Positions 24,378 to 35,400 of a stretch of 64,000 bases of DNA are shown here, one piece after another. The notes under the pieces were generated by a model that had not been told where the DNA came from, did no database searches, and saw nothing but the letters and a program-made list of their open reading frames with translations. Origin of the DNA: an uncultured Clostridia bacterium (GTDB lineage Bacteria > Bacillota > Clostridia > Monoglobales > Monoglobaceae); the NCBI GenBank assembly GCA_947589045.1, contig CANQBQ010000005.1, positions 1 through 64,000 of the forward strand, given 5' to 3'. A program made the translations under genes and the position numbers. Positions within the stretch are counted from its first letter, which is position 1. Each line of letters begins with the position of its first letter.

Positions 24378-24410
24378 CCGCCCGAGTTGACGCGAGAGCG
24401 GTTATTTTTT
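24373..24410. terminator. Bidirectional terminator shared by toxin mRNA and antisense RNA
   Basis: AATAACCGC (24373-24381) pairs with GCGGTTATT (24398-24406), with T runs on both sides (24405-24410 on plus; complement of 24367-24374 on minus). Confidence 0.85.
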
Positions 24411-24450
24411 AACTGATTTGCGGAACAACCAATGTCGTTCCTTTTGATGT
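24374..24450 (-). ncRNA. Candidate antisense antitoxin RNA
   Basis: Predicted from a perfect leftward promoter (24457-24485) to the shared terminator. The RNA of about 75-80 nt would have a 5' hairpin (GGAAC..GTTCC, about 24422-24441) and be fully complementary to the 3' end of the 24303-24377 mRNA. It has no open reading frame of note. Confidence 0.6.
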
Positions 24451-24456
24451 AATCAT

Positions 24457-24485
24457 ATTATAACACAATATCTTTTTAATGTCAA
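24457..24485 (-). promoter_or_regulatory. Perfect SigA promoter for antisense RNA
   Basis: Minus strand TTGACA (24480-24485) and TATAAT (24457-24462) with a 17-base spacer; no gene lies downstream on that strand for over 300 bases, so the product should be a short RNA. Confidence 0.85.
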
Positions 24486-24487
24486 TA

Positions 24488-24584
24488 AAAAATAACAACC
24501 GCTCTTAAAGTTGGCACTTTAGCGGTTGTTAAATACAACTACCGAAGCGACTGACCGTTTTTACGCTCTGCCGTTTCTCTTTCC
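24488..24584 (-). ncRNA. Second candidate small RNA, tandem to the antisense RNA
   Basis: Starts from a perfect promoter at 24591-24619 and ends at a terminator (AACAACCGCT 24494-24503 / AGCGGTTGTT 24521-24530, then ATTTTTTATT on the minus strand). The terminator resembles that of the antisense RNA (AATAACCGC / GCGGTTATT). A 15-codon frame beginning at the predicted start site (MERETAERKNGQSLR) is probably incidental. Confidence 0.55.
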
Positions 24585-24590
24585 ATAATT

Positions 24591-24619
24591 ATTATATACC
24601 CGTTTTCACAATTTGTCAA
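24591..24619 (-). promoter_or_regulatory. Perfect SigA promoter for second small RNA
   Basis: Minus strand TTGACA (24614-24619) and TATAAT (24591-24596), spacer 17. Confidence 0.82.
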
Positions 24620-24683
24620 CAGCTTATTATTTTAAATGCAAAACGCTTTCGCGCAGGACGATTAAACATAGCCGAAAAAAACA

Positions 24684-24709
24684 GAGGCAAGCCCATTTGG
24701 GCTTGCCTC
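24684..24709. terminator. Terminator of fibro-slime pectinesterase gene
   Basis: GAGGCAAGCCC pairs with GGGCTTGCCTC around a 4-base loop; the minus-strand side continues TGTTTTTTT. Confidence 0.93.
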
Positions 24710-24730
24710 AAAAATTTTGCGAAATTGAGT

Positions 24731-27700
24731 TTACTCAGTAACAACCTTTATGCCGTGCAGATAAATTGCTCCTCCGTCTATCGAGAAAGTCAATTCTGTC
24801 GCTTCGCCCGTATAAGTGAAGTCAATCGCTGTGTTGCAAGCGGTTGTTTTCAGATTTGCGCTTGCCGGTGTTACATTTTCAGGAGCGGTAATCTGAGTTG
24901 TGTCACCTGCAAATTGACAACCCAAGAATGAAATTGTCGAATTGCCCGCAACGGGGATAGTAACCGTCAAAGCTCCTGTTTGAGCATTACAAACTCCATG
25001 GTCGTTATGATACTTCATATTGCCGAACTTCAGCAGTCCATCCGATGTAATAAAGTTTGTAAAGTTTACCGAAATTGCGGGAATAACGCTGTCATCACCA
25101 AGTTTATATTCTCTTGTTCCCGTTGTAGCTGTTGCGGTAACCTTTGTTGCCGTAATCGTCGGCGTGGTTTCCGAAGTTACTAATTTCGTTCCGTCGGGAA
25201 CAGTATATGCGCTTGCTCCGCCATAAACTCCCTTTATACTAAACTCATCGCCTTCTTCAAGCACAATCGAAAACGTGCCGTCTGTAACATCAAGAGCTTT
25301 ATATGAAGCACCGAGTTTACCTATAAGCTTAACTGTGCTTTTGTCTGCCTCGTCGAGGTTGGCAATCGTGCCGTTAATGGTGTACTCCTTTATTTCCTCA
25401 ACATCAGTCGACGGATTTTTGGGAGATACAACTTGAATATACGACATATAACCAACTCCCGTAGCTGTTGCTTCAACGGTTGATTCAAGTCCGTTGTAAG
25501 TGAATTCTTCGGAACTTGTAAAGGATTTATTTCCTATGCTAAGCGTACCGTTGGCATTATTTGCGCCAAATCTAATCTTACTTCCGTTAACAACCGGAAT
25601 AGTAAATTTGGTGCCATCGTTAACCTGCGCCCATTCATCGCCTCTGCCGGAATTGTTGAACTTACCGCCCGCAGAAGTGTCAACCGTAAGTTTCTGCTCT
25701 GTCGGAGCATTTGTGTCTCCGACAATTTCAACCGAGGGATTGTCCCCACCTTCAATAGCATAACTCTGAGCACCGCTTCCCTCGCCGAACCGCCATGTTG
25801 TGGTGTACTCGGTGATTTCCTCCGAACCTTCATAGTGCGGGGGATTCCATCCGCCGAGATAATCGGAGTCTTTAAGCATTGTGTAATTCTTGCTCTCCAT
25901 TGTGCCGTTCGGGTTGAAAGCTGTGCTGCTCGAGTCTACTGCCGTGCCGTCGGCATTCTTAACGTCGGTTACAAAGAGTACCGAGCCTGAGAGTTCGCCG
26001 CCCATCTTGGTCCAGCCGCTTACTCCGGCAAATTTGCCTGTCTCTCCGAGGGTAACGCCGTTAAATACTACCTGGCACTTAGCGCCGCCCCAGTTACGGC
26101 CCCAGCCGCCCTGAGCAAACTTGTTGTCGGGATAGTAGGTGGAGTTCGTGAGCTTGGTGTTCTTGAACATATAGCCGTTGGTGCTCATATTCGCCGTGCC
26201 CGCAACAGGAACGTCAGAGGTCTGGCAAGCGGTCAGATAACCGCCCTTAGCCGTGTCGCTGTAACCGTGCCATGCAAGGGTACAATCCTCAAACAGTATG
26301 CTGTTGCCGCCGAAGATGAAGTCTGTTCCGCCTTCGATGTAGCACTCCTTAACATACGCGTTCTTGTTCGTATAGAATGTATCCTGCGACGAGATGAAGT
26401 CGCACTTGTAAAGCTCGGTGTTGGTACCGTCGAGAGCTATCGCCGCCGCACGCTCTACTGCGCTTGTGCTTTTTGCGTCATAGTTCGCGGTAGTTCTCTC
26501 GGGCTTGTTGTTAACGTCGCTGTACTCGTTATTGTTAGCCGCGTCAACGCCGTCTGCAAGCTCAGCCTCAGATACGAAGCAGTTGAACGTGTTCCTGAAA
26601 ATTATATTTTCGATGTTTACATTGGTTCCGCTTACTCGGCAAGCCGCGCCCCATCTGGTAACGCTGCTCTTGCGGGTCTTCTGAACCGCGTAATCCTCGC
26701 TGTAATACTGATTGTCGCCTGCGCTGTAATACAGGTAGCCGATACCGTAGTACCACTGAAGCTCAGGTCTTTCCGCTTCGTTGGCAGCCTTAATGGTAAC
26801 GTAGTTTGCGTCAACCTGGAGCTGCTCGGTGTATGTTCCGGGGTCAACCAAAACCGTAACTCTGCCGCTCTCGCCTGCGGGTCTTTCAGCCATAGCCTTA
26901 ATAGCGGTCATAGCGTCGGTCATGGTCTTGTATTCCTTGTTCGCGCCGACGTGAACTTCAGCCGCAAACGGAACCGAGCCCGCGCTTACTTCCTCGGTAA
27001 AGAGTACGTTCTTAAACGGAGCTTCGTCGCCCGCCGCCATTACATAGGTCTTGGACAATTCGGACAATGTGTATCCGTCCGCACCCGTAGCCGTAATATC
27101 GTAGGTCTCGCCGGGCATCAGGGTTACGTTCAGCTTCTTCTGAGCCGCGTCGATAGCTGCGGTGTAGGTGTACTGTTCGGGATTTTCCTTCGATGTGAAC
27201 GTGAGAGTAACTCCGCTCAAATTGAGGCTTTCACTGTCGTTATTTACATCGTGAACAACTACATCACCCGAAACAGGAGTCTCTACAATATCAACAACCT
27301 TAAGATTTGCGGTAACGGGCTGCTTCTTAACCGAAAGCGTGCTTGTGCCGAGAGTAACCGCAACCTTATCGCTCTTATTTCCGTCAGCGTCTACAACGCT
27401 TATGTCGTAGTCTCTCTGCTGGCGAAGCTCGGTCGAATAGCTCGTGCCGAACGGAACCTCATAGTACGGAGTTTCGTCCTTCTCGTTCTTCGAGGTAAAT
27501 CTTATCTTAAGATTTGAAGTATCGTTCGAGCCGCTGTACTCGATATTACCCGAAACAGGCTGATTTACTATTACGTTGGGATCGTAGTAATCCGCAAAGA
27601 TAGCGTAAATCTCCTTGTTGGAGCTTCCGTTTATAATATATACGTCGCCCGCGTTCGGGTCTTCAATGTCAGCCTCGATTGTAGCGGGAGAGTTGCCTAC

Positions 27701-29335
27701 CTTACCCGAATCGCCCGAAGCGAGGGTAACACCGTTCTGCTGGATAGATACGGTTCTGCCCTGCGTAGCGGTATAAGCTACCGTAACTATACAAGCCTGT
27801 TTGGGCGTGAAGTAAAGACATCTCTTTGTAGTATTTCCGGAGCCTGCCTTCCACGATTTCGTAAGGCTGTATGTTTTTCCGTTGTGTTCTATAGACAGAC
27901 TGCCTCCGCCGTTTACAAAGCCGCCGTAGCCCGAAAGTCCTCTTATCGGACCGAACGCCACACCTTCATAGGCCGTGGCATCAGCGTGCATGGTGTCCGC
28001 CATATCAGCGTCGCTCGCAGACCAAACCTCGTCTGCCGGAAGATTGCTATCCTCCTTAAACTCAGACTTAGTAGTATTAAACTTTATACCGAAGTCCGAA
28101 TCGTTGTTTCCTCTTTCCAAATAAAACACTTTCATTGTGTGTATCGTGTTATCCGCAAAGGTTCCCACCGAAAATTTGTTTCCGTTGTATGTGACTTCCT
28201 GTAATGTTTTCCACTTTTCGCTGTCAAGCGCGCCGTTTCTTTCGCCCATAGCATAACTGAGATATACCGCTCTGAACTTAAATCCGTTGACGTTGTAATA
28301 ATTTATAATTCCGTCTTTAAAATTTATCTCCGCCTTGCAACTTTGGTGTATTCCGCCCATATCAATCGCCAATTTGTTGTCTATGAATACCCATATATCG
28401 TCGTCGCCCGATATTTCAAAAGTCATATCTTTGTCGCCCAAAGTATCTGTTTTGACAATTCCGCCTTTCGGCTGTGTGAACTCGTATTCCATCGTCATTC
28501 CGAAATAGTGATTGACTTCCGCTCCCGTCACGTCGCAGTCTTGCCCATTAACAAAATCCGTATGATTGCCAAACGGGAAAAACTGCGGCTTATCCTTGTA
28601 TAACCAAGGCGTTTCGTACAGCACAAACTTATTTTCGCCGTTATCGGTATTTAATTCGGCAAAACAGTTGTTGCCATTGTTATCATTGTCCGAATTAAAA
28701 TAATAATATCCGTTGTCATTTTTTCTCAATAAGCCGCTTGCATTTTCATAAACAGCCTTGCCCGGCTGATTTGTCTCATTCGGGTCAAATAAATACGCAA
28801 GTGATTCGTCTGTCTTTATTCTCGCGGTCTCGTCAAAATATACTTCCGGGACAGATATATCATGAGATCCGACAATATGACCGTCTTTCAAATCCAATTT
28901 GGGATAACCGTCAGTTCCCAATTCTTCGGAGACTATTCCGCGATACGGATTGCCGGGGCCGTCTAATAATACCGGCTTTTCGGGTACGTCTCCGGTATAG
29001 CAGTTCCACTCTCCGACAGTGCTTTTGCACCAATCACTCTCGCCTATACCCGAATATGCACCGTCGCCGTTTCCGAACAAAAGCAGGTGGTTTTGATTTA
29101 TCCCGCCGCCTACTACCTCGTGCATATCGTCAATTTGCACATTGTTATCGGAATCATCTTGTTCTCCAACCGTCCAATAGTCAAACATATTGATTTTTGT
29201 ATCCGGCGGGGCGGATATATTTTCGGTTATTGTGTGTTCGGTGTTGCCCTCCGGCGAAGCCGCATAAACGGGAATGAGTGAAAATACCATAGTAACTATA
29301 AGCAAAACGGATAATAAACATTTTACTTTTTTCAT
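24731..29335 (-). CDS. Secreted multidomain CE8 pectinesterase with fibro-slime domain
   Basis: A 1534-residue exported protein. It has a signal peptide (MKKVKCLLSVLLIVTMVFSL, cut near VYAA), a fibro-slime/PA14-like module (about 30-425; DDDIWVFIDNKLAIDMGGIH), a beta-sandwich region (about 450-600), two Ig-like or CNA-B-like modules (about 600-785), the pectinesterase beta-helix (about 790-1170) and C-terminal carbohydrate-binding-like modules. Catalytic motifs look complete: SSQDTF (Asp about 981), GGTDFIFGG (Asp about 1008) and WGRNWGG (Arg/Trp about 1080). It removes methyl groups from homogalacturonan. ATG at 29335 follows GGAGGA. No cell-wall anchor is visible. It is a paralogue of the neighbouring upstream gene. 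Confidence 0.92.
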   Translation of the reverse strand: MKKVKCLLSVLLIVTMVFSLIPVYAASPEGNTEHTITENISAPPDTKINMFDYWTVGEQDDSDNNVQIDDMHEVVGGGINQNHLLLFGNGDGAYSGIGESDWCKSTVGEWNCYTGDVPEKPVLLDGPGNPYRGIVSEELGTDGYPKLDLKDGHIVGSHDISVPEVYFDETARIKTDESLAYLFDPNETNQPGKAVYENASGLLRKNDNGYYYFNSDNDNNGNNCFAELNTDNGENKFVLYETPWLYKDKPQFFPFGNHTDFVNGQDCDVTGAEVNHYFGMTMEYEFTQPKGGIVKTDTLGDKDMTFEISGDDDIWVFIDNKLAIDMGGIHQSCKAEINFKDGIINYYNVNGFKFRAVYLSYAMGERNGALDSEKWKTLQEVTYNGNKFSVGTFADNTIHTMKVFYLERGNNDSDFGIKFNTTKSEFKEDSNLPADEVWSASDADMADTMHADATAYEGVAFGPIRGLSGYGGFVNGGGSLSIEHNGKTYSLTKSWKAGSGNTTKRCLYFTPKQACIVTVAYTATQGRTVSIQQNGVTLASGDSGKVGNSPATIEADIEDPNAGDVYIINGSSNKEIYAIFADYYDPNVIVNQPVSGNIEYSGSNDTSNLKIRFTSKNEKDETPYYEVPFGTSYSTELRQQRDYDISVVDADGNKSDKVAVTLGTSTLSVKKQPVTANLKVVDIVETPVSGDVVVHDVNNDSESLNLSGVTLTFTSKENPEQYTYTAAIDAAQKKLNVTLMPGETYDITATGADGYTLSELSKTYVMAAGDEAPFKNVLFTEEVSAGSVPFAAEVHVGANKEYKTMTDAMTAIKAMAERPAGESGRVTVLVDPGTYTEQLQVDANYVTIKAANEAERPELQWYYGIGYLYYSAGDNQYYSEDYAVQKTRKSSVTRWGAACRVSGTNVNIENIIFRNTFNCFVSEAELADGVDAANNNEYSDVNNKPERTTANYDAKSTSAVERAAAIALDGTNTELYKCDFISSQDTFYTNKNAYVKECYIEGGTDFIFGGNSILFEDCTLAWHGYSDTAKGGYLTACQTSDVPVAGTANMSTNGYMFKNTKLTNSTYYPDNKFAQGGWGRNWGGAKCQVVFNGVTLGETGKFAGVSGWTKMGGELSGSVLFVTDVKNADGTAVDSSSTAFNPNGTMESKNYTMLKDSDYLGGWNPPHYEGSEEITEYTTTWRFGEGSGAQSYAIEGGDNPSVEIVGDTNAPTEQKLTVDTSAGGKFNNSGRGDEWAQVNDGTKFTIPVVNGSKIRFGANNANGTLSIGNKSFTSSEEFTYNGLESTVEATATGVGYMSYIQVVSPKNPSTDVEEIKEYTINGTIANLDEADKSTVKLIGKLGASYKALDVTDGTFSIVLEEGDEFSIKGVYGGASAYTVPDGTKLVTSETTPTITATKVTATATTGTREYKLGDDSVIPAISVNFTNFITSDGLLKFGNMKYHNDHGVCNAQTGALTVTIPVAGNSTISFLGCQFAGDTTQITAPENVTPASANLKTTACNTAIDFTYTGEATELTFSIDGGAIYLHGIKVVTE

Positions 29336-29371
29336 TTTAAATTCCTCCTGAGATTTTTCGTTGTGTAAAAA

Positions 29372-29400
29372 ACATCCCATCGGAAATTCCGATGGGATGT
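29372..29400 (-). terminator. Terminator of dockerin pectinesterase gene
   Basis: ACATCCCATCGGA pairs with TCCGATGGGATGT (13 bp) and the minus strand continues with a run of Ts. Confidence 0.93.
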
Positions 29401-29429
29401 AATGTATTGCTCAATTATTCATCAGTCAA

Positions 29430-32400
29430 TTACTCAACCGTCTGAACTCTGAGATAGGGAAGCCAGAAACGCGCACCGTTGTTTGCTCCATTTGTGGAAT
29501 TTTCAAACGTAATTGTAAGCGTTGTTGCTCCTCCTTCGTAGGTTTTTTCAACATAACTCTGCGAATCGCCTGCGCTATAACACTTGTATGTGCCCATACC
29601 GCCTGCTGACATACCCTGAGCATTTCCTACTATATCGTCAACCGTAATTGCATCTCCTCCGCCGTCGGGAGTAATAACGAGCTTGAAGTCGTCATACGCG
29701 CAAGTTCCAACGGTTATCTTAACCTTTCCGGGAACCTGAACCTTGATACTACCGCCGTTACCGTCTATACCGTGATCGTTATCACTTTTCATATTAACAA
29801 GCGTTACAAAGTCATCAAAGAGCTTATATTCTCCCTGTGAGCTTATTTTAACGCCATCAACAGTCGCTCCGACAGAATTAAATGCCATTTCATAATTAAT
29901 ATTAGAGGGCTGTTCGGTAACCTTTTCATCAAACTCAACCTTAACAGTCACATCTTCAGCGGGCATCTGAAACTTATCGCCGCTGAGTGTTACGGGGTTT
30001 CCGCTTGCGGTCTGAACCGAAATTCCGCCGTTCTTTACCTTGTAAGTCTCGGTCGGAGTTGCGGTTATGGTAACTATCTTACCCATCGGAGCTGTGCCGC
30101 TCGGGTCGGTAGTAACCGAACCTTGTTCCGAAGCAACCGATGCTATTGAAACATTGTGCGGCGTATTGTCATATGCGGTCGGAGTAGCGGGCGACTTAGT
30201 CTGAATGTATGACAGATAGCCGCCTGCGCTTACTGTTAATTCAAGTGTAGTTGCGTCGCCATAATAGGTGAACGAAGCATTCTTATTAAACGCATAACCG
30301 TCAACCGCCAATTCCTCGGCAGTATTTGAGCCAAATGTTATAACCGTTCCGTTAACAACCGGGAGGGTAAACTTCGTGCCAGCGTTAACCTGCGCCCATT
30401 GATCGTTTCTGGTGGTATTCTCGAACTTTCCGACAGTTGCGTCAACCGTAAGATTCTGCGCTGCAGGACCGTTTGTGCTTCCGACAATTTCAATCGGGGA
30501 ACTTGCAGCACCCTCAATGGAATAATCCGCTGCACCGCTTCCCCTGCCGAACTGCCATACAGTGGTGTATTCGGTAAGTTCGCCAACTTCACCTTCATAG
30601 TTTTTTGGCATCCACAATCCGAAGTAGTCGGTCGCGTCGGGAGGATCAAGAACTGTCGTACTCGGATTATCATTCTTAGCTGTCAAATCGGTAGCCTCTT
30701 CAGTATCGCTCTCTTTATAAACGCCGTTTATAACGCTGAATCTTGCCTGTTGAGGCGATGCGCCGCTCATACTATCCCAGCCGTTGGGCTTATTTACGTC
30801 ATTCGCTATAATCGTATGGTCGTAAATGGTGGGAGTATTTGCGCCGCCCCACGGTCTGCCCCAAGTGCCGCCACCGCCGGCTTTCATAGACGAATCGGGG
30901 TTCTTGGTAATCTTGCAATCCTTTAAGTAATAGCCGAGGTCTGTCGCGGATGAGGTCTTGCAGGCTGTGATGTAGCCGCCGTTGTCCTTATCGGTCATAC
31001 CCTGCCATCTGAGCTCGCAGTTTTCAAAGTAGCAGTTATTTCCGCCGCAGATGTAGTCGGTGTTACCCGAAATCAAGCAATCCTTAACATACATTGAATC
31101 CGCACCTGTGCCGAATGTATCCTGCGAGGATACGAAGCTGCACTTGTAAAGCTCTATCTCGCTGCCGCCCGCAAAGATTGCCGCCGCACGCTCGTTATAC
31201 GTAGAGTTATTAACAGGTGTGCTCGTGTCTGTTCTCTGAACCGTCTTTGCGTCGCCGCCGCCCGGAATAACTCCGTCCGCAACTTCCTGCTCGGTAATAT
31301 AAAGGTTATAGCTGTTCTGAACGTCTATGTTCTCCATATAGAAGCCCTTAGCTGTCGTTCTTATCGTAGCACCCCAGTTGTTTACGCCAAATCTGCCGGT
31401 CTTTTGAACCGCGTAATCCGCGCTGTACCAGCCCGCATATCCGCCGTTGCCGTTTGACGAAGCTACCGAATAATAGATATATCCGATACCATAGTAGAAC
31501 GTAATTTTCGGCTTATTGTCAGGGTTTGCAGCCTTAAGCGCAATATCGGGAACATCAACATAAAGTTGCTCCTGATATGTGCCGGGGTCGATAGCAATGG
31601 TAACAACCTGACCTGCGGTTCTGCCCTTCATAAGTCTTACAGCCGCAAGAGCCTCGCTTATCGAGGGATAATCCTTATCTGTACCTACGGTAAGGGTGTC
31701 CTTATATTCTATCGAGTCGCCAACGTCCTTCATAAGAAGAATGTTCTTAAACGGAGCTTGGTCGCCGCCTTCGAGAGTGTAGGTCTGAGACAAAGGCGAA
31801 AGCGTATATCCGTTCTCATCTTTAATGCTTACATTATAAGTTTCCGCAGACATAAGGCTGACTGTGTACGAGCCGTCGGTACCAACCACCGCCTCAACAG
31901 GTGAACCTTCCCCCTCTGCGTTTGTGAATACCAGAGTTGTGGAAACTTCCGGATTATAGTCGTATACAGGGGTCAAAACGTCGTGCGATGAAATCATCGA
32001 AACATTACCCTTAACCGACAGTTCCTCTATCTTAACAAACGTGATATCAACCGTCTGGTCGTATCTGTTCTTGCTGACCGTAATGTCCTTGGTTTCAAGC
32101 GTTGTGCAAACATCATCATAGCCCTCTATCGTTGCGTTAAAGGTCTTGCCCTTAGGCAACGAGAGCGAATATGTAGCGCCGTAAGGAGTAGTGTACGTTT
32201 CGCTCGGGTCAGATGCGTTCGTAAATACTATATTCTTGCCGGCAAAATCATAACCGGTATTGTTTGTAACACTTCCCTTAACTGTCTTTTCGGGCTCTGA
32301 TACAAAATATTCAAGGAATATTGCATATACGTTCTTGTTACTGCCGCCGCCGTAGGTAAATATCGGCTGGTCGGGATTTGCCGCAAGGTCTTCCTTGGTC

Positions 32401-35400
32401 AAATCCATTACAACCGTACTTGCACCGCCTGCAACCGACTTCGCCGTCTCTTTCTTATCGCCGTACACAATATTCTGCTCTCTGCCTTCTCCGCCGTGTC
32501 CGTCAAATACTACGGTAACAGTCAAATCAGCACCCTGTTCGGGAACTATTGATATAAATTTGTCCGTTGTACCGCCTGAGCCGCCGCGCAGACCCATGGT
32601 AAACGAATAACTTTTTCCGTCGGTATGCACATAGGTAGGCTTTTTTCCCGCATCATAAGTCAGATTAGGACCTACGGTTGCGCCGTCAGCCTCAACCGCT
32701 ACCGTTGTCATATTGCTATTAAGAGTGGGGGTCAGTGCGGCTTTTACCGCCGCACTGTCTGCTCTCCAAATTTTATCTTGCGGAATATTGCTTACCACTT
32801 CAAACGTAACGCTTACGTTTACGTTCTGAGGGGGCATTACGAATGTGTTGTCCGCCGAAACCTCAACGGGTGCGCCGTCCTCGGTCGTAACCTTTACGAC
32901 TGTGCTCATACCCGCGTGATCCTCGTCGGGAGTGCCGGTAACCGTAACGGTCGAGCCTTCCTTAACCGTGTAGGTCTTTCCTGCCGGCTCGGGCTCGGTT
33001 GTAGCGGTCGGCTCGGGCTCGGTCGTAGCGGTCGGCGTGGGAGGCGTGGGATCTGTGCCGTCATCGGGTATAAACTCAACGCTTCTGAACTTTGTAGCTA
33101 TATCGGTGCAGTAAATGTATACTACATCGTCCTTCTTAGCCGCATACTCCTCATCCTCTATTGAAGTAGCGATTTCATTTTTTCCCGCAGGTATCGTTGC
33201 GATAACCTTGCGTGCCGCCTGACTGTCCGCGCCCAGACCTGTCTGTGCGTAAACGGAAGCCTGTGGATGACTGCTGTTGCCGCCCGTAGTTACGCTGAGC
33301 TTGGAGTCATACGGAACCTTTACCGCAACTACCGCGTCAAGTCCATCGGTGGTATCCGCTATTGTTGCGCTCGTCTTCATAAGAAGATATCCGACGCTTC
33401 CAACCTTCCAGTTGGTGTTATTGTTATTATTGTAGAATATCATTGTGTTTGCGTCGCCGTAGGTAGCCTGCGCGTCGAGGGTAATCTCACCTTTAGAATT
33501 GCCTTCGGTCATTTCGCCGTTTACCGCGTATGTTACCCTATTCGTAACCTCGTCCTGCGTAACCTTTACGAAGGGGAAATCCTCCCAGGACGCAGTGTCA
33601 ACGCTCGCCGCGCCAACCGCGGTAACGCCTTCGCCGCTAAGCTCAGCGTCGCCGCCCTCGGCGGTCAGTACAGCGTCGTAGCTGTCGCTGCCCGCGAGCT
33701 TGAACGTAACCGTAACCGTAACGTCTGCGGACGGCATCTCAAACGACGCAACCGTCTTGTCAGCCGAGTCGAACTTAACCTCGGTTCCGTCCGAAACGGT
33801 TATCGTGTCTACCTTATATCCCGCGTCGGGAGTAGAGTTAATAACTATCTTGTCGCCCTTTACGCCGCGAACCTGATTGTCCGCGAGAGGCGGAAGCGTC
33901 TCTTCGGGAGTCGGGGTCGGTGTGTCGGGAGTCGGTGTCGGATTAACGTCCGGAGTCGGGGTCGGCTCTGTCGTCTCACCGGGGTCTACCGTTCCACCGG
34001 CTTCAAACTTAAGACCGCAGAATCTTCCCTTTGAACCGTCAAGATATACATAATATACCTTGCCGCTCTGTACTTCGCACGAACGGCTGAAATCTCTGCC
34101 CGCCTCATCTTCAGGCGTGTAAGATACAAGTGCCACTGACGGGTCATTCTTCGGATTGGTTTCGGTGCCTCCTTCAACTATAAAGAAGGTCTTTCCTATT
34201 CCGGCACCCGTCACATATGCGGTTATTTTTCCGTCTGACGGAGCCGTGAATTTAAGCGCGGTACCTGTTGCCGCACCGCCTGACCAGCCGCCGCTGTCCT
34301 CAGAATTTGATACATATCCGCCGAACGACTCGCCGTCTATGGTCTTGCTGCTTCCCGAATATGTCATATCGGTCATAAACGTGAGCGCATCGTTCGTCAT
34401 TTCCTTAGTATCGGTCGTTACGTTCTCCGAAGCCTTCCAGAAGGTCGGGTCTTTAACAAAGGGGGTCGGCTCAGGAGCCGCATCGCCCGTCGTTTTCGCG
34501 TTCGGGTCGTTGGCAGGAGCCGTCGCACCGTTAGGAACGAACGTGAAGCCCTGAATACCTATCTTCGAGCCGCCGGCCAAGCAGTAATAAATCTCATCTG
34601 CTTCTACCTTTATCGCACTCGACTGAGATACCGGATGACCCGACGCAGTTTCGATGTAATCCAAAACGTCACCAACCGTACCGGGATTTGAAATCATACC
34701 GGTTGCTGGGTCATATTGCAATCCGTCAACCCGAATAACGCCGTATTTCTTGCCGCCGAATACAAGGTTTCTCACATACAGCGTACCGCTCTTCTTGGGC
34801 ATATATACCATGAACGAGCCGCTGTTTTGCAAAGCAGCACCATCAGTAAAGGCGTCCTTAGCATTACCGGTTCCCTGCAGGCAAGGCATCTGAAGTTCCT
34901 GGTTGAACTTATAGTGCCAGTGGTTTGTTCTGGCCGTACCATAACTGGGGCTTACCTTGATGTTTTCGTCATCAACGATTATGTCGCCGCTGTGGAATAC
35001 CACCGTACCATGGTCTTCGCAGCTGTTGGGTACTCCCTCATCCTCGGGCATCAAAGTTGTGCAGGAATTATCAATCGGAGGCGGGTTATTTGAATCATAT
35101 GTTCCGTCTACCCAATCAGCGCCAACCTCTTCCTTATACTGCTCGATAGTCCACTGAGTTACGGTTGCCGCCGCGGTCTCAACCTCAGCGTCGTCCGCAG
35201 CCTCAGCTACCGAAGCTACCGCCGCAGTACCCGTGGTCGAATTGGTGATGGTCGCAGTGCCGCCTTCGCCTACTTCAAGCGTTGCGATATGCGGAACCGA
35301 ACCCTCGGGACCGTATCCGTCGCCGTCAAGGTCAATATCAAACTTACTGATCTTGTGCTGAATCAATCTGACGATTTCGGAAACATCTTTGATGTTAACC

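Noticed and set aside
26267-27517. A 416-codon open frame antisense to the fibro-slime pectinesterase
   Set aside because: It lies wholly inside a well-supported gene in the opposite strand, has no ribosome-binding site and gives a low-complexity Val/Arg/Cys composition typical of a shadow frame.
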